Shown here: one piece after another, positions 25,014-33,892 of the stretch
How positions within the stretch are numbered: position 1 is the stretch's first letter
Layout: each line of letters starts with the position of its first letter
DNA from: Spirosoma terrae
GTDB taxonomy: Bacteria > Bacteroidota > Bacteroidia > Cytophagales > Spirosomataceae
Reading direction: 5' to 3'
Length of the DNA stretch: 64,000 nucleotides
Assembly: GCF_010435915.1 (NCBI RefSeq)
Contig: NZ_JAAFZH010000005.1
Location: 1-64,000 of the forward strand
Notes under the pieces: model-generated
Told to the model about the DNA's origin: nothing
Seen by the model: the letters and a program-made list of their open reading frames with translations, nothing else
Databases searched by the model: none
Made by a program: the position numbers and the translations under genes

Positions 25014-25982
25014 ATGACTAGTTCTGTTGCCTTGTGTACATACAATGGGCAAAATTATATTGCACATCAACTAGAAAGTATATTGGCTCAAACTCAAGGT
25101 GTGGATGAGATCATTATATGCGATGATGGATCTATTGATAATACCACTAATATTATTGAAAGTTACAGGGTAAAACACCCAGATATTATTAAAATATATA
25201 TTAACCCGAACAGACTTGGTATAATTAAAAATTTTGAGCATGCAATTAATCTATGCACAAAAGATGTAATATTTCTTTGTGACCAAGATGATATATGGCA
25301 TGAAGATAAAGTAATACGTACTATAAATTTTTTTAAAAATAACGATGATAAGGATGCCGTTTTTCATAATTTAAGGCTGATGTTAAATGGCCAGATAATA
25401 AATCAGACATTGTGGGATACTGTATTTTTTTATGAAGAATGTAGAAGGCCAGAGAAATTAAATTGGTTTATAACTTATTTTAATAATGTTGTAACGGGGG
25501 CCGCTCTAGCAATACGTAAACCACATAAACCAATATTTATTAAAACAAATAACGTTAAAGTTAAAAAAGGGAGTCTTCCTTTTTTCTTGCATGACTACTT
25601 ATTAGCATTAGACTATACACGTAGTAATAAGTTAGGTATTTTACATGAGTGTCTTGTAGATTATAGACTTCATAAATCACAAAATTCAGGCCTAAAAATA
25701 AGGAGACACAGCAACTTGTCTCCTTATGGCGTATTTAATAATACAAGTGTATCGGTGAAAGTTTGGTACATAAATAGGAGAATAAGAAAGCTTACACCTT
25801 ACACGGATTTACATGTAGAAATTAGTATAGCTTTAGACCGTTTACGAGAAGAAAAGAATAGTTTATATAAACAGCTGGATCCTTTTTCTGAATGTATACC
25901 TTTATTGAAATATACAGCTAATAAAATTTATTCTATATTAGATCGATACCTTAATGCTATTCTAAATAAGTATAATTATTAA
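25014..25982 (+). CDS. Family 2 glycosyltransferase
   Basis: The 322-residue protein is a GT-A fold glycosyltransferase of family 2. The N-terminal SVALCTYNGQNYIAHQLESI is the typical nucleotide-sugar binding start, IICDDGS and the DXD-like FLCDQDDIWH motif follow, and the conserved HDYLLAL region stands where the catalytic base lies. It probably adds a sugar to a surface polysaccharide or lipid-linked glycan. I start at the ATG at 25014, directly before the conserved domain; a TTG 13 codons upstream is possible. The gene is AT-rich and is convergent with a GT4-GT2 fusion whose C-terminal half is clearly paralogous to it. Confidence 0.9.
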   Translation: MTSSVALCTYNGQNYIAHQLESILAQTQGVDEIIICDDGSIDNTTNIIESYRVKHPDIIKIYINPNRLGIIKNFEHAINLCTKDVIFLCDQDDIWHEDKVIRTINFFKNNDDKDAVFHNLRLMLNGQIINQTLWDTVFFYEECRRPEKLNWFITYFNNVVTGAALAIRKPHKPIFIKTNNVKVKKGSLPFFLHDYLLALDYTRSNKLGILHECLVDYRLHKSQNSGLKIRRHSNLSPYGVFNNTSVSVKVWYINRRIRKLTPYTDLHVEISIALDRLREEKNSLYKQLDPFSECIPLLKYTANKIYSILDRYLNAILNKYNY

Positions 25983-25983
25983 G

Positions 25984-28251
25984 TTATTCTTCATGGATTT
26001 TCTTGATTATTTTACTAATTATTTTGCCCAATAAAAACCTTAGTTGCTTTTCCCAGTTCTTGGGTAAGAAGAAAGCTATTATTGTATCTTTGATAATCAT
26101 GTCGATTGTATCTTTCACTTCTTTTATTTGAAGAGGCTTTACGTACTCAAAGATAGGTTCATTTTTCATTCTTTTATTTATGTACAGTAAGTTCCACAAG
26201 GGATTACTCAACTCGTAAAATAAATTAATAGCTTTCGTGTGCTGAATAACTTTATCTAATACTGCGCCTATTTGCTGCTTGCTATGTTGTCGATACAGTC
26301 CTAAGCATTCATTATGAAAATAAATATTTTTTTTTGATAAGTATGTTATTGCAAGCTGGTAATCGTGTATCACGTGAGGAATATGGTCATGAAATACGAC
26401 TGGATTTGATGGTTTTTTAAAACACAATGATGCTCCTGTTACCATATTTCCAAAAAACAGTGTATGAAATAAATAATCTTTATTGCTATAATTTTTTGCT
26501 AAAAAATTTTGAAAGCCCATTGTGTCCCACATGGTGAAATTAAATAAAGCCTTATCTTCTGAACATAATTGTAAATTATGGCTTATTGCTTCTACAGCAG
26601 GATGGTAATTAAATAGACAAGCGATTGAGCTGATTTTTTTGGGAAGCCATATATCATCTTGATCCGATAAAAATATTATTTCTTTTGTGCATAAATTGAT
26701 TGCCTTTTCAAAATTCTTTACAACTCCCAGACGTGCATCATTCTTGTAAATCTTTACAAGATCAGGGAACTTAAGTTGATAAGTTTGGAGTATATTTAAT
26801 GTATTATCTGAAGAGTTATCATCACATACAATAATTTCATCTGGTATTAAGTACTGCTGTAAAATACTGTCTAATTGTTCCGCAATATATTTTTGGCCAT
26901 TATAGGTGCAAAGAGCTACAGAAATAGATTGGCTATATTTATTAAAATCACTCTGGTGGTATTCTAAAATTGTATCTATTGTATTTACCGCCTGGCTTAG
27001 TGAGCCTTTTTGTGAAACTAATTTGTATCCATTAATTCCTATTTCAAGACGGTTTTGAAACGGAGTATTGAAAATTCTTAAAAGAGCTTCGGAAAGAGCT
27101 TCTGAGTCTTTGTTTTGTACGATGTAACCGGTCTCCTTGTCAATGACAAATTCTTGGGCAGATCCCATGTCAAAGGATACAACGGGAGTTCCACATGCCA
27201 TTGCTTCTGCTAGCATTGAAGGTCCAGAGTCTTCCACAGAGCAATTTACATAGACGTCTGCCGCTTGATATAATGACGACAATAAACGTTCGTCTTTGAT
27301 ATATGGAATTTGTTTCTTCTTGAACTTAATGTCTTTGTGAATAGGCTCGTCTAAAATTTTAGTAACAGATAAAATTTCTATTTGTGCGCGCTCTACTGGC
27401 TGTAATTTGTTCCAAAAAAAAATTATAGTTTTTACGAAATAATCGTAACCTTTGCGTTCGTCTTGCGTATTCTCAGCGCCTGCGAGAATATAAAATATGT
27501 TACTATCTAATCCGAAAAAATCTTTAGCGATATGTCTTTTATATGGATTATATATAGTCGTGTCTACAACACCGGAAATGTTAAAAATAGGTTCCTGAGT
27601 TTTGTATATTAACGATTTTAAGGCTTGTTTTTGGGTCCATTTAGTTCCTGCTAATAATTTAAAATTGCCCGATTTTACATTATTGTTTTTTATACGGAAG
27701 TTTCGTCCTGCTATCTCTCTAAACTTATTATCTAGAATAGCGGGGCAACGTAACGTATCGCAACCGTGTATGAAACCTTCACAGTTCCAGGCAAAATGGC
27801 AGCCTCCTGTGAAATGATTCATGTCTACTGCAACATTATACACAATTGCCTTAGTGGCTTCTGAAAGGTTTAGAATATCAGTAGAAGTAAGAAAGTCAAA
27901 TGTGATTCCGACAAAAATGATTTGAGGGGTAAATTTAAGATGCTGTAAAATTACTGATGTATCCTGATAGGAGTTCTCTTCGTTTATTGTATTAAAAATA
28001 TACTTAGGGTCTCTATCTACAGCTTTGAGAACGCCATTCTTCTCTACTAGGTGTCCAAGTAGAGAAGAATAGTTTTTTCGTGGTGGTAATTTCGTTATTA
28101 GGACGTTGTAGTCTACTTTGTCACGAACTAATACCTCTACTCTGTGTCCTTTTTGATGTAAAGATTCTGCTACTTTAATAAGTGCAGTATTTGCGCCAGT
28201 CTGATCTCCTAAAGTAATGAATAATATATTTGACTTAGTATTAGTTAACAT
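25984..28251 (-). CDS. Two-domain glycosyltransferase (GT4 + GT2)
   Basis: The 755-residue protein fuses two enzymes. Residues ~10-425 form a GT4-type (GT-B) domain: a Cys-rich FTGGCHFAWNCEGF...GCDTLRCP motif seen in exopolysaccharide GTs, and the nucleotide-binding EDSGPSMLAEAMACGTPVV region with the E-x7-E pattern. Residues ~440-755 form a GT2 (GT-A) domain opening SVALCTYNGQKYIAEQLDSIL, with IIVCDDNSSDNT and FLSDQDDIW. It can make two consecutive sugar transfers during cell-surface glycan synthesis. The GT2 half closely resembles the neighbouring 25014-25982 gene. It is 5 bp from the acetyltransferase gene, same strand, likely an operon. Confidence 0.88.
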   Translation of the reverse strand: MLTNTKSNILFITLGDQTGANTALIKVAESLHQKGHRVEVLVRDKVDYNVLITKLPPRKNYSSLLGHLVEKNGVLKAVDRDPKYIFNTINEENSYQDTSVILQHLKFTPQIIFVGITFDFLTSTDILNLSEATKAIVYNVAVDMNHFTGGCHFAWNCEGFIHGCDTLRCPAILDNKFREIAGRNFRIKNNNVKSGNFKLLAGTKWTQKQALKSLIYKTQEPIFNISGVVDTTIYNPYKRHIAKDFFGLDSNIFYILAGAENTQDERKGYDYFVKTIIFFWNKLQPVERAQIEILSVTKILDEPIHKDIKFKKKQIPYIKDERLLSSLYQAADVYVNCSVEDSGPSMLAEAMACGTPVVSFDMGSAQEFVIDKETGYIVQNKDSEALSEALLRIFNTPFQNRLEIGINGYKLVSQKGSLSQAVNTIDTILEYHQSDFNKYSQSISVALCTYNGQKYIAEQLDSILQQYLIPDEIIVCDDNSSDNTLNILQTYQLKFPDLVKIYKNDARLGVVKNFEKAINLCTKEIIFLSDQDDIWLPKKISSIACLFNYHPAVEAISHNLQLCSEDKALFNFTMWDTMGFQNFLAKNYSNKDYLFHTLFFGNMVTGASLCFKKPSNPVVFHDHIPHVIHDYQLAITYLSKKNIYFHNECLGLYRQHSKQQIGAVLDKVIQHTKAINLFYELSNPLWNLLYINKRMKNEPIFEYVKPLQIKEVKDTIDMIIKDTIIAFFLPKNWEKQLRFLLGKIISKIIKKIHEE

Positions 28252-28256
28252 ATATA

Positions 28257-28916
28257 TTAAAATGATCTAAGCTTTCTGGCATCTAATCCTTCTCTTTTTT
28301 TTGTGCCTTGTACGCTATATACTGAATGAGGCTCTACATCTTTGTTTATTATACAACCCATTCCAATGAAGCTCCCTTTTCCAATATGAACTCCTGATTT
28401 CACAATACTACCCATGCCTATAAATACATGGTCTTCTATTGTAACATTACCCCCAATCAGTGCTGCAGATATAAACGAATAATCTCCAATTTTTGAATGA
28501 TGCCCAAACTGAGAGTCAATAGAAGTTACTCCATTTCCAAATTGAACGTAAGGGTGGAACCTACTGGCATCATCTATGAAAGTATTCTCTCCAAAAGTAG
28601 GTAAAAATAAGGTATTGTTGTTTGAGGGGCGATAATTAGCAAGTTGATAACCCTTAGCTTTTGATTGTATGCACAGCTTTTCTAATACGGCATTTAAATA
28701 GTAAGGGCCTACACCAATGAACATTTCTGCTTCTTGATGTGAGAAATGATTTTCAATTTCTTCGAAGCAGAATACGGGTAAACCAAAATGCTCTTTTTGC
28801 TGGTAATATGCTTGTTCAACTGTAAATGCTACTACTTTATAGTTGGAGTCTTTTACAAAATAGGCGTAAACTAACTCCGCATGAGAGCCTGTTCCATAAA
28901 TAATAAGTTTTTTCAT
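28257..28916 (-). CDS. NeuD-like sugar O-acetyltransferase
   Basis: The 219-residue protein has an N-terminal Rossmann-like domain opening KKLIIYGTGSHAELVYAYF (the PglD/NeuD N-terminal nucleotide-sugar binding type) and a C-terminal left-handed beta-helix of hexapeptide repeats (about residues 105-200, for example HSKIGDYSFISAALIGGNVTIEDHVFIGMGSIVKSGVHIG, partly quoted by motif). The catalytic His is likely the one in FGHHSKIG. It transfers acetyl groups to a surface sugar. It is first in the operon with the GT4-GT2 gene, so both act on the same glycan. AT-rich like its neighbours. Confidence 0.87.
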   Translation of the reverse strand: MKKLIIYGTGSHAELVYAYFVKDSNYKVVAFTVEQAYYQQKEHFGLPVFCFEEIENHFSHQEAEMFIGVGPYYLNAVLEKLCIQSKAKGYQLANYRPSNNNTLFLPTFGENTFIDDASRFHPYVQFGNGVTSIDSQFGHHSKIGDYSFISAALIGGNVTIEDHVFIGMGSIVKSGVHIGKGSFIGMGCIINKDVEPHSVYSVQGTKKREGLDARKLRSF

Positions 28917-29280
28917 GTTATATCACAAATAAACTATTTTTGGAAAATGTTAGACATAATTCTGTGATCAATATTTTATATGCTAATTTATTGAAAATTA
29001 AGGTTCATCCTAAGTGCGTTCTATAATAGCTCAAAAGATTTTTATGGTTTGCTTTTAGTCTACTGATATACAATGCTGAATAGAATTGGATTAAGTACTT
29101 GTCACTTGCATTCATTTTTAAATTTTCTTTCATTATGGTTTTGGGTTGAATATCCTATTTTGAAAGCATAATATATTAATTTTACAGTGCATTGATTATT
29201 TTCTGCCTGTATACTTAGCTAAATCAATAGTACATACTATTATGATTCTATGGCTCTCGTGCTAGATATTTGTGACATTA
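28917..29280. other. AT-rich intergenic region before the IS
   Basis: A 364-bp AT-rich gap between the acetyltransferase start and the left end of the insertion sequence. It must contain the promoter of the glycan operon (minus strand), but I found no clean consensus. No gene seen. Its last two bases (29279-29280) are the TA that flanks the element. Confidence 0.5.
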
Positions 29281-29324
29281 TTGATCCGTGAGTAAGTTTG
29301 TAATGTGAGTGTCTTTTGCTTTCT

Positions 29325-29798
29325 ATGGCCAACTACAAACAAGCAGATTAAGAAGCGCTCCGACGACGTTGTGTTGAACTCAGTCAGGCCGGTTGGCAAC
29401 AGGCAGCTATTGCTCAAGCATTCGGACTAACTCAACCTTGGGTCTCTCGAACTCTTAAGAAATACAATCAGCAAGGACTAACCGCCTTGCAAGAAGGGAA
29501 GCGAACTGGCGCACCTGCCCGACTATCGGCTGAGCAACTGGGGCAACTAGTCATTGAGCTTAATAAAGGAGCAGAACATCACGGCTTTAGCGGTACAGTT
29601 TGGACCCGTCCTCGAATCAATGAAGTGATCAGGAGGTTCTTTGGCGTCAGTTATGACCCCTCTCAAGTGGGTCGTATTCTGAAGAAAGTCGGTTGGAGCA
29701 GGCAGTTGCCGCAACGCAAAGCCCGTCAGCAAGATGCGCAGGCAGTTGCTCTATGGCGAGAGCAACGCTTACCCGAACTCAAAAAAAGCGAAGGATGA
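29325..29798 (+). pseudogene. IS630 transposase orfA with nonsense codon
   Basis: The frame opens at the ATG at 29325 (MANYKQAD), meets TAA at 29349-29351, and continues without further stops to 29798. The continuing frame is clearly homologous: an HTH region with LSQAGWQQAAIAQAFGLTQ, and a downstream WSRQLPQRKARQ segment typical of IS630 N-terminal domains. An A7 tract at 29781-29787 just before the orfA stop would allow -1 slippage into orfB, giving ELKK-KAKDEGRVILYV. The stop at codon 9 could be a real mutation that inactivates this copy; re-initiation at a later TTG (29487) would lack the first HTH. Confidence 0.8.
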
Positions 29799-30333
29799 AG
29801 GGCGAGTTATATTATATGTGGATGAGTCAGCCTGTTATCTCCTGCCCTTAGTAGCTCACACTTGGGCACCTCGCGGAGAGACACCAGTACTGGTTGAGCA
29901 AGCGGGACGCGCCCACTTAAGCCTCCTTGCTGCTATTGCTCCTAACGGTGGGGTCTATGTGGCTGGTCAGGACCAGGCCTTCACTGGAGAAGACATTGTG
30001 TGGTTTTTAAGCCAACTCTGCGGGCGTTACCGAAAGCGGGATTTGCTACTTATCTGGGATGGGGCGGCCATTCATCGTAGCGAGGCTGTTAAGCAGTTCC
30101 TTCGAGAGCGCCCTGGTCGGATCCACTTGGAACGCTTGCCCGCTTACAGTCCGGAATTGAATCCGGTTGAACTGGTTTGGAGTCAGTTAAAGGGCAACCT
30201 AAAAAACCGAGTGTTTACTAGCCTAGACGAACTAGTAATAGCAGTTCTTGAGCAAACAAAACGTTTAGAAAACGAGCCTGAATTAGTGAAAGCATTCTTC
30301 AATAAAAAAGAAGTAGCTTTCATTACAGACTAA
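29734..30333 (+). CDS. IS630 transposase orfB (DDE domain)
   Basis: This ORF carries the catalytic half of the transposase: the first Asp in VILYVDESACY, the second in LLLIWDGAAIHRS and the Glu in LPAYSPELNPVELVWSQLKG, the standard DDE triad of IS630. The product is expected only as a -1 frameshift fusion with orfA through the A7 tract; the ATG at 29734 lies out of frame of orfA and probably is not the normal start. The frame is intact to its stop at 30333, 12 bp before the right end of the element. Confidence 0.85.
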   Translation: MRRQLLYGESNAYPNSKKAKDEGRVILYVDESACYLLPLVAHTWAPRGETPVLVEQAGRAHLSLLAAIAPNGGVYVAGQDQAFTGEDIVWFLSQLCGRYRKRDLLLIWDGAAIHRSEAVKQFLRERPGRIHLERLPAYSPELNPVELVWSQLKGNLKNRVFTSLDELVIAVLEQTKRLENEPELVKAFFNKKEVAFITD

Positions 30334-30362
30334 TTCACGGATCAATAATAATCACGCAGCTT

Positions 30363-30917
30363 ATGTCCTATTGTAGTGCCATTGACTCAATGCCCGCCGA
30401 TAGAAAGGCGCTTCATAAAACGTATCATGATCACTATTACGGTTTTCCAATTCACGACGACAATGAGCTATTTTGCCGGTTGGTTTTAGAGATTAACCAG
30501 GCAGGTTTGAGCTGGGAGACAATTCTGAAAAAAGAAGCCGGTTTTCGTAAAGCCTACGATAATTTCATCATTGAGAAAGTAGCCGCTTATACGGATGAAG
30601 ATCGTGATCGTCTTATGGGCGATGCGGGTATTATTCGCAATCGGTTGAAAATCAATGCCGCTATCGAGAACGCCAAAACCATTATGGAACTTCAGCAGGC
30701 GCATGGTTCCTTTGAGAAGTGGCTCGAAAGCCACCATCCAAAATCCAAAGCAGAATGGGTGAAGCTTTTCAAAAAGACCTTTCGGTTTACGGGCGGTGAA
30801 ATCGTTGGTGAGTTTCTAATGAGCATTGGCTATCTGCCGGGTGCCCACGCTGACCACTGCCCGGTTTATTCATCGGTGTTACGTGCCGAACCGCTCTGGT
30901 ATAAGCGGGCTCAGTAA
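30363..30917 (+). CDS. tag: DNA-3-methyladenine glycosylase I
   Basis: The 184-residue enzyme removes 3-methyladenine from alkylated DNA. Zinc ligands of Tag are present: Cys4 (MSYC), His22 in TYHDHYYG, and His162/Cys166 in AHADHCPVY. The substrate pocket segment LEINQAGLSWETILKK (about residues 43-58) is also present and length is normal. The start codon is only 17 bp downstream of the right end of the IS630 element, so the insertion may have displaced the native promoter. A terminator follows. Confidence 0.95.
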   Translation: MSYCSAIDSMPADRKALHKTYHDHYYGFPIHDDNELFCRLVLEINQAGLSWETILKKEAGFRKAYDNFIIEKVAAYTDEDRDRLMGDAGIIRNRLKINAAIENAKTIMELQQAHGSFEKWLESHHPKSKAEWVKLFKKTFRFTGGEIVGEFLMSIGYLPGAHADHCPVYSSVLRAEPLWYKRAQ

Positions 30918-30926
30918 GCATGATTG

Positions 30927-30957
30927 GTATCGTTGCCCAATCGGTGGGCAACGATAC
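30927..30957. terminator. Hairpin between tag and the serine hydrolase
   Basis: Perfect 13-bp stem GTATCGTTGCCCA (30927-30939) with 30945-30957, 5-base loop, between convergent stop codons at 30917 and 30973. Weak T tracts; probably bidirectional. Confidence 0.75.
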
Positions 30958-30972
30958 GTTAGTAGCCGGAAA

Positions 30973-32637
30973 TTAGTTGTTGTTGCGGATTACGGCTGGT
31001 AAAATATACTCTTCCATCATCTTATCAACCTGCGAATGAGCGTATCCTGTGTTATAGGCTTTCGCCGTAACAACAATAACCAGCGGCTGGTCTTTAAAGA
31101 CAAAAATCTTATTACCGCCGTTTCCTGAGCAGTAATACGTTTCGTGCGACTGGTCACCAACCCGGTACGTCTTGTTCCAGAACAGATAGCCGTAATACTC
31201 ATTGATTCGGCCGGGGATAACTTTCTGGTGAGAAAACGATTGGCTAACCCAGGCTGCCGGAAGCAGTTGCTTATCATTCCATCGGCCGTTATTCTTATAT
31301 AACTGGCCGTATTTCGCAAAATCGAGTGCGTTCATCCGAATGCCACCGGCCAGGCTGATGGCTTTCTGAGGTGTATATTGCCATTCATACTTCGTAATCC
31401 CCAACGGCTTAAAGAGTTTCTGACTGGCATACTGCTCCAGCTTGTTGGGCACTACTTTATTTAATACATCGCCCAGGAGCACAACCCCGGCCGTAAAGTA
31501 ATGCCATTCGCCTTTGAACTTGTCAGGTTCAACGGGCAGATCTAACACGAATTTGATCCAGTTGGCGGTTGGATACATATTTTCTTCGTTACCAGGCGAG
31601 TCGTTGTCGTCGTCGTTGCCGTCAAATGCTGAACTCATCGTTAATAGATCCTTTAGCGACGTACTGGCTTTGGCCGATGAATAATTGGCGAAATTCGTTA
31701 GGTCGTAAAAGTTAGCCAGCGTCTGATCTTCGCTTTTTAGATAGCCTTCCTGTTTCGCAAGGCCGGTTAACGTAGATGCAAATGATTTACCTACCGAGCG
31801 CACATCGTGGAGCGAATCGCGGGTGGCTCCATTGAAATACTCCTCGATGAGCAGCTTCCCATTTTTCAGGACGACTATACTGGTGATATTCCTGAAAACG
31901 CCAGCATCGAGATTACCTTTCAATACTTTGATTTTATCTGTATCGAACGACTCCGCCGAAACGCTGATATCAGCGTAAGGAGTTGGTTTGGTCAATTGGA
32001 TGGTTGCTACGTTGATCGTTGGTTTGCGCTTTACGTTCAGGTTGAGCTGGCCGGTTGCCATTAAGTCACCAACAATGGGATTCGCATAATTGAAACAGGG
32101 TTTGATGTCGAGCCTGAATACATGTGAGCCATCGCTTAATGCCTTATCTCCGCCGTTGTTCATAAACCGCGACCAGGCCGACTGACTCCACCAGGCTCCT
32201 TCGTGCTGGTTATCGATCAACGGCTTTCGAATCGTCGTTTCGGTATTTTTAATCTGTGCATAGGGCGCTCCCGGATGCAGATTGCTTTGATAAATCAGCC
32301 GATCATCAACGTAAAAGTTAAACTGGTACCCCCCGTTTTTCGTGAGCGAATCGGCGGGTAGGTTAGGAGCCAGCTGGTGCAAATAATTCGTTAGCGAGGT
32401 GCCCATAAAAACCGTCATGAATAGATTGCTTTTATTGGTTAGCTCGTAACTACTCAGAAAGTCGGCTTGCTTCAGGTCGGCGGGGGTGATCGATTGGTTC
32501 GTAAAACAAATTTTGCCAATGTTGGCCCGGTGTAACTCAGAGGTGATTCCCTGCGTCTTGATCCAATCAACCGATTGGCTATAAACTTGACAAGCCGACA
32601 GTAGGGCCAGATAGAGAAGAAGTACGCGAACTTGCAT
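30973..32637 (-). CDS. Serine hydrolase, class C beta-lactamase-like lipoprotein
   Basis: The 554-residue protein has a lipoprotein signal ending LLSAC (Cys16) and a ~210-residue N-terminal extension. Its C-terminal domain has the penicillin-binding fold of class C beta-lactamases and esterases: S281-V-G-K284 is the SxxK nucleophile/base pair, the second element is HYFTAGVVLLGD (Tyr-x-x; the usual YxN/S is modified to YFT), and a late segment HETYYCSGNGGNKIF fits the KTG-like region. Such 'serine hydrolases' act on D-amino esters or amides; this one need not be a resistance enzyme. It is on the same strand as the membrane AraC gene 60 bp upstream. Confidence 0.85.
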   Translation of the reverse strand: MQVRVLLLYLALLSACQVYSQSVDWIKTQGITSELHRANIGKICFTNQSITPADLKQADFLSSYELTNKSNLFMTVFMGTSLTNYLHQLAPNLPADSLTKNGGYQFNFYVDDRLIYQSNLHPGAPYAQIKNTETTIRKPLIDNQHEGAWWSQSAWSRFMNNGGDKALSDGSHVFRLDIKPCFNYANPIVGDLMATGQLNLNVKRKPTINVATIQLTKPTPYADISVSAESFDTDKIKVLKGNLDAGVFRNITSIVVLKNGKLLIEEYFNGATRDSLHDVRSVGKSFASTLTGLAKQEGYLKSEDQTLANFYDLTNFANYSSAKASTSLKDLLTMSSAFDGNDDDNDSPGNEENMYPTANWIKFVLDLPVEPDKFKGEWHYFTAGVVLLGDVLNKVVPNKLEQYASQKLFKPLGITKYEWQYTPQKAISLAGGIRMNALDFAKYGQLYKNNGRWNDKQLLPAAWVSQSFSHQKVIPGRINEYYGYLFWNKTYRVGDQSHETYYCSGNGGNKIFVFKDQPLVIVVTAKAYNTGYAHSQVDKMMEEYILPAVIRNNN

Positions 32638-32697
32638 AGAATGAAAAATAAAATCCTGCGCGAAGAGACGAAAAACAACCCGGTGGAACGAACCAGA

Positions 32698-33843
32698 TTA
32701 TAAACTGGGCGCTTTTTTCAGGCTGTTTTTATAGCTGGCGGGATTTTGTCCGACAATTTCTTTAAACGTGCGGTTAAATGTGGTTTTGGAGTTGAAGCCA
32801 GAATCGTAGGCGATACCCAATAACGTAATGCGATCGTAGGTCGGGTCCTGCATTTTGCGCATGACTTCGTTGACCCGATACTCATTGATCAGATCATTGA
32901 AGTTCTTGCCGGTTCCCAGATTGATGATTCTGGATAATTCGTTCGGGTGCAGATTCAGCGCTTCGGCCAGCGAACGTAGCGTGAGCCCCGGATCTAAGTA
33001 GAATAGGTTCGTTTCCAATTGCGTTCGTAGCCATTGGGCAGTTTCCAGCAGCTCATCTGAGGTCTTTTCCGTCTGAGGCTGAACAAGCTTTTCTTTCTCT
33101 CTCTCGACAATCAATAGCTCTGGCCGTAAGAACGATTCGGCACCAATCCAGATGGTCATGAACGCGAGCAGGAGGTAGAGCGGATAGTAACTGGCAATGC
33201 TTAACTGGTAATGATAGACGAAATAATCGACCAGCGTATACGGAATCCAGGCAATCCAAAGTAGCCCGAACAGAACCAACAGACGCTGTAACCACTTCGA
33301 CTGATAGCGCTGCGCATCACTTAATTGATCCGATAGCTCCTGGTCAAACGCCCGCAACCGTTTCAGCGCTAATCCAGAATAGACTAACACGGAAATAATG
33401 GCCAGCAGTTGTAGAACGGGGTTGATGAGCTGAAAAATCTGGGTAGTATAGGTAGGAATCTGTTGGTGACTGCTCTCCCGTATTTGTAAAATCTGCACAG
33501 CCTGCTCAAGCAGTAATGGACTAAAGTGCAGGAAATCGTTAGGCTTAATCGGTAATTCGGGCCGAGTCAGCTTGCTTACATAAAAATAAAGCAGTGGGCC
33601 AATGGTTAATGAAAACTGGAGAGGAATCCAGCTCCAACGGGGATAGTATCGGTCCAGCTGTACGTCAATAGCCACCACCCAAACCATCCATAAAACAATA
33701 GTGAGTAAAACCAGCCCCAAAAAACGGTTGGCAGCCTGATTGATTCGTTTTGTCAGTACTAACAACAGGCTGAACGTAGCACCAATGAAAATGGCTGCCA
33801 GAAATAAGAGATCATACCCGTTTATACCGAATTGAGGTTTCAT
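32698..33843 (-). CDS. Membrane-anchored AraC-family regulator
   Basis: The 381-residue protein joins a membrane domain of about seven hydrophobic helices (from GYDLLFLAAIFIGATFSLLL to the segment near residue 235) to a C-terminal AraC/XylS DNA-binding domain (about residues 275-378). The AraC part has the first HTH SLAEALNLHPNELSRIIN and the second motif ITLLGIAYDSGFNSKTTFNR, followed by the KEIVGQNPASYKN end. Regulators with this architecture are common in Bacteroidota and sense signals at the membrane. The ATG at 33843 is preferred over a TTG seven codons upstream. Its target is probably the adjacent serine hydrolase; this is inference. Confidence 0.85.
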   Translation of the reverse strand: MKPQFGINGYDLLFLAAIFIGATFSLLLVLTKRINQAANRFLGLVLLTIVLWMVWVVAIDVQLDRYYPRWSWIPLQFSLTIGPLLYFYVSKLTRPELPIKPNDFLHFSPLLLEQAVQILQIRESSHQQIPTYTTQIFQLINPVLQLLAIISVLVYSGLALKRLRAFDQELSDQLSDAQRYQSKWLQRLLVLFGLLWIAWIPYTLVDYFVYHYQLSIASYYPLYLLLAFMTIWIGAESFLRPELLIVEREKEKLVQPQTEKTSDELLETAQWLRTQLETNLFYLDPGLTLRSLAEALNLHPNELSRIINLGTGKNFNDLINEYRVNEVMRKMQDPTYDRITLLGIAYDSGFNSKTTFNRTFKEIVGQNPASYKNSLKKAPSL

Positions 33844-33892
33844 ACTACGTTGTGGATCAACCAAAGAGACAACGAATTCAACAATACGTTGC

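Larger units (their letters stand above)
29281..30345 (+). mobile_element. IS630-family insertion sequence (1065 bp)
   Basis: The element is bounded by 24-bp terminal inverted repeats (29281-29304 and 30322-30345, 21/24 matching, opening TTGATCCGTGA) and sits between two TA dinucleotides (29279-29280 and 30346-30347), as expected for IS630/Tc1-mariner insertion into TA. It holds overlapping orfA and orfB. An in-frame TAA near the start of orfA suggests that this copy is inactive, unless translation starts downstream. It lies between the AT-rich glycan island and tag. Confidence 0.9.

Noticed and set aside
30973..32637. Interpretation of the serine hydrolase as an acquired beta-lactam resistance gene
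   Set aside because: The long N-terminal extension, lipobox and YFT motif fit the broad serine-hydrolase family, and there is no mobile element at this gene.
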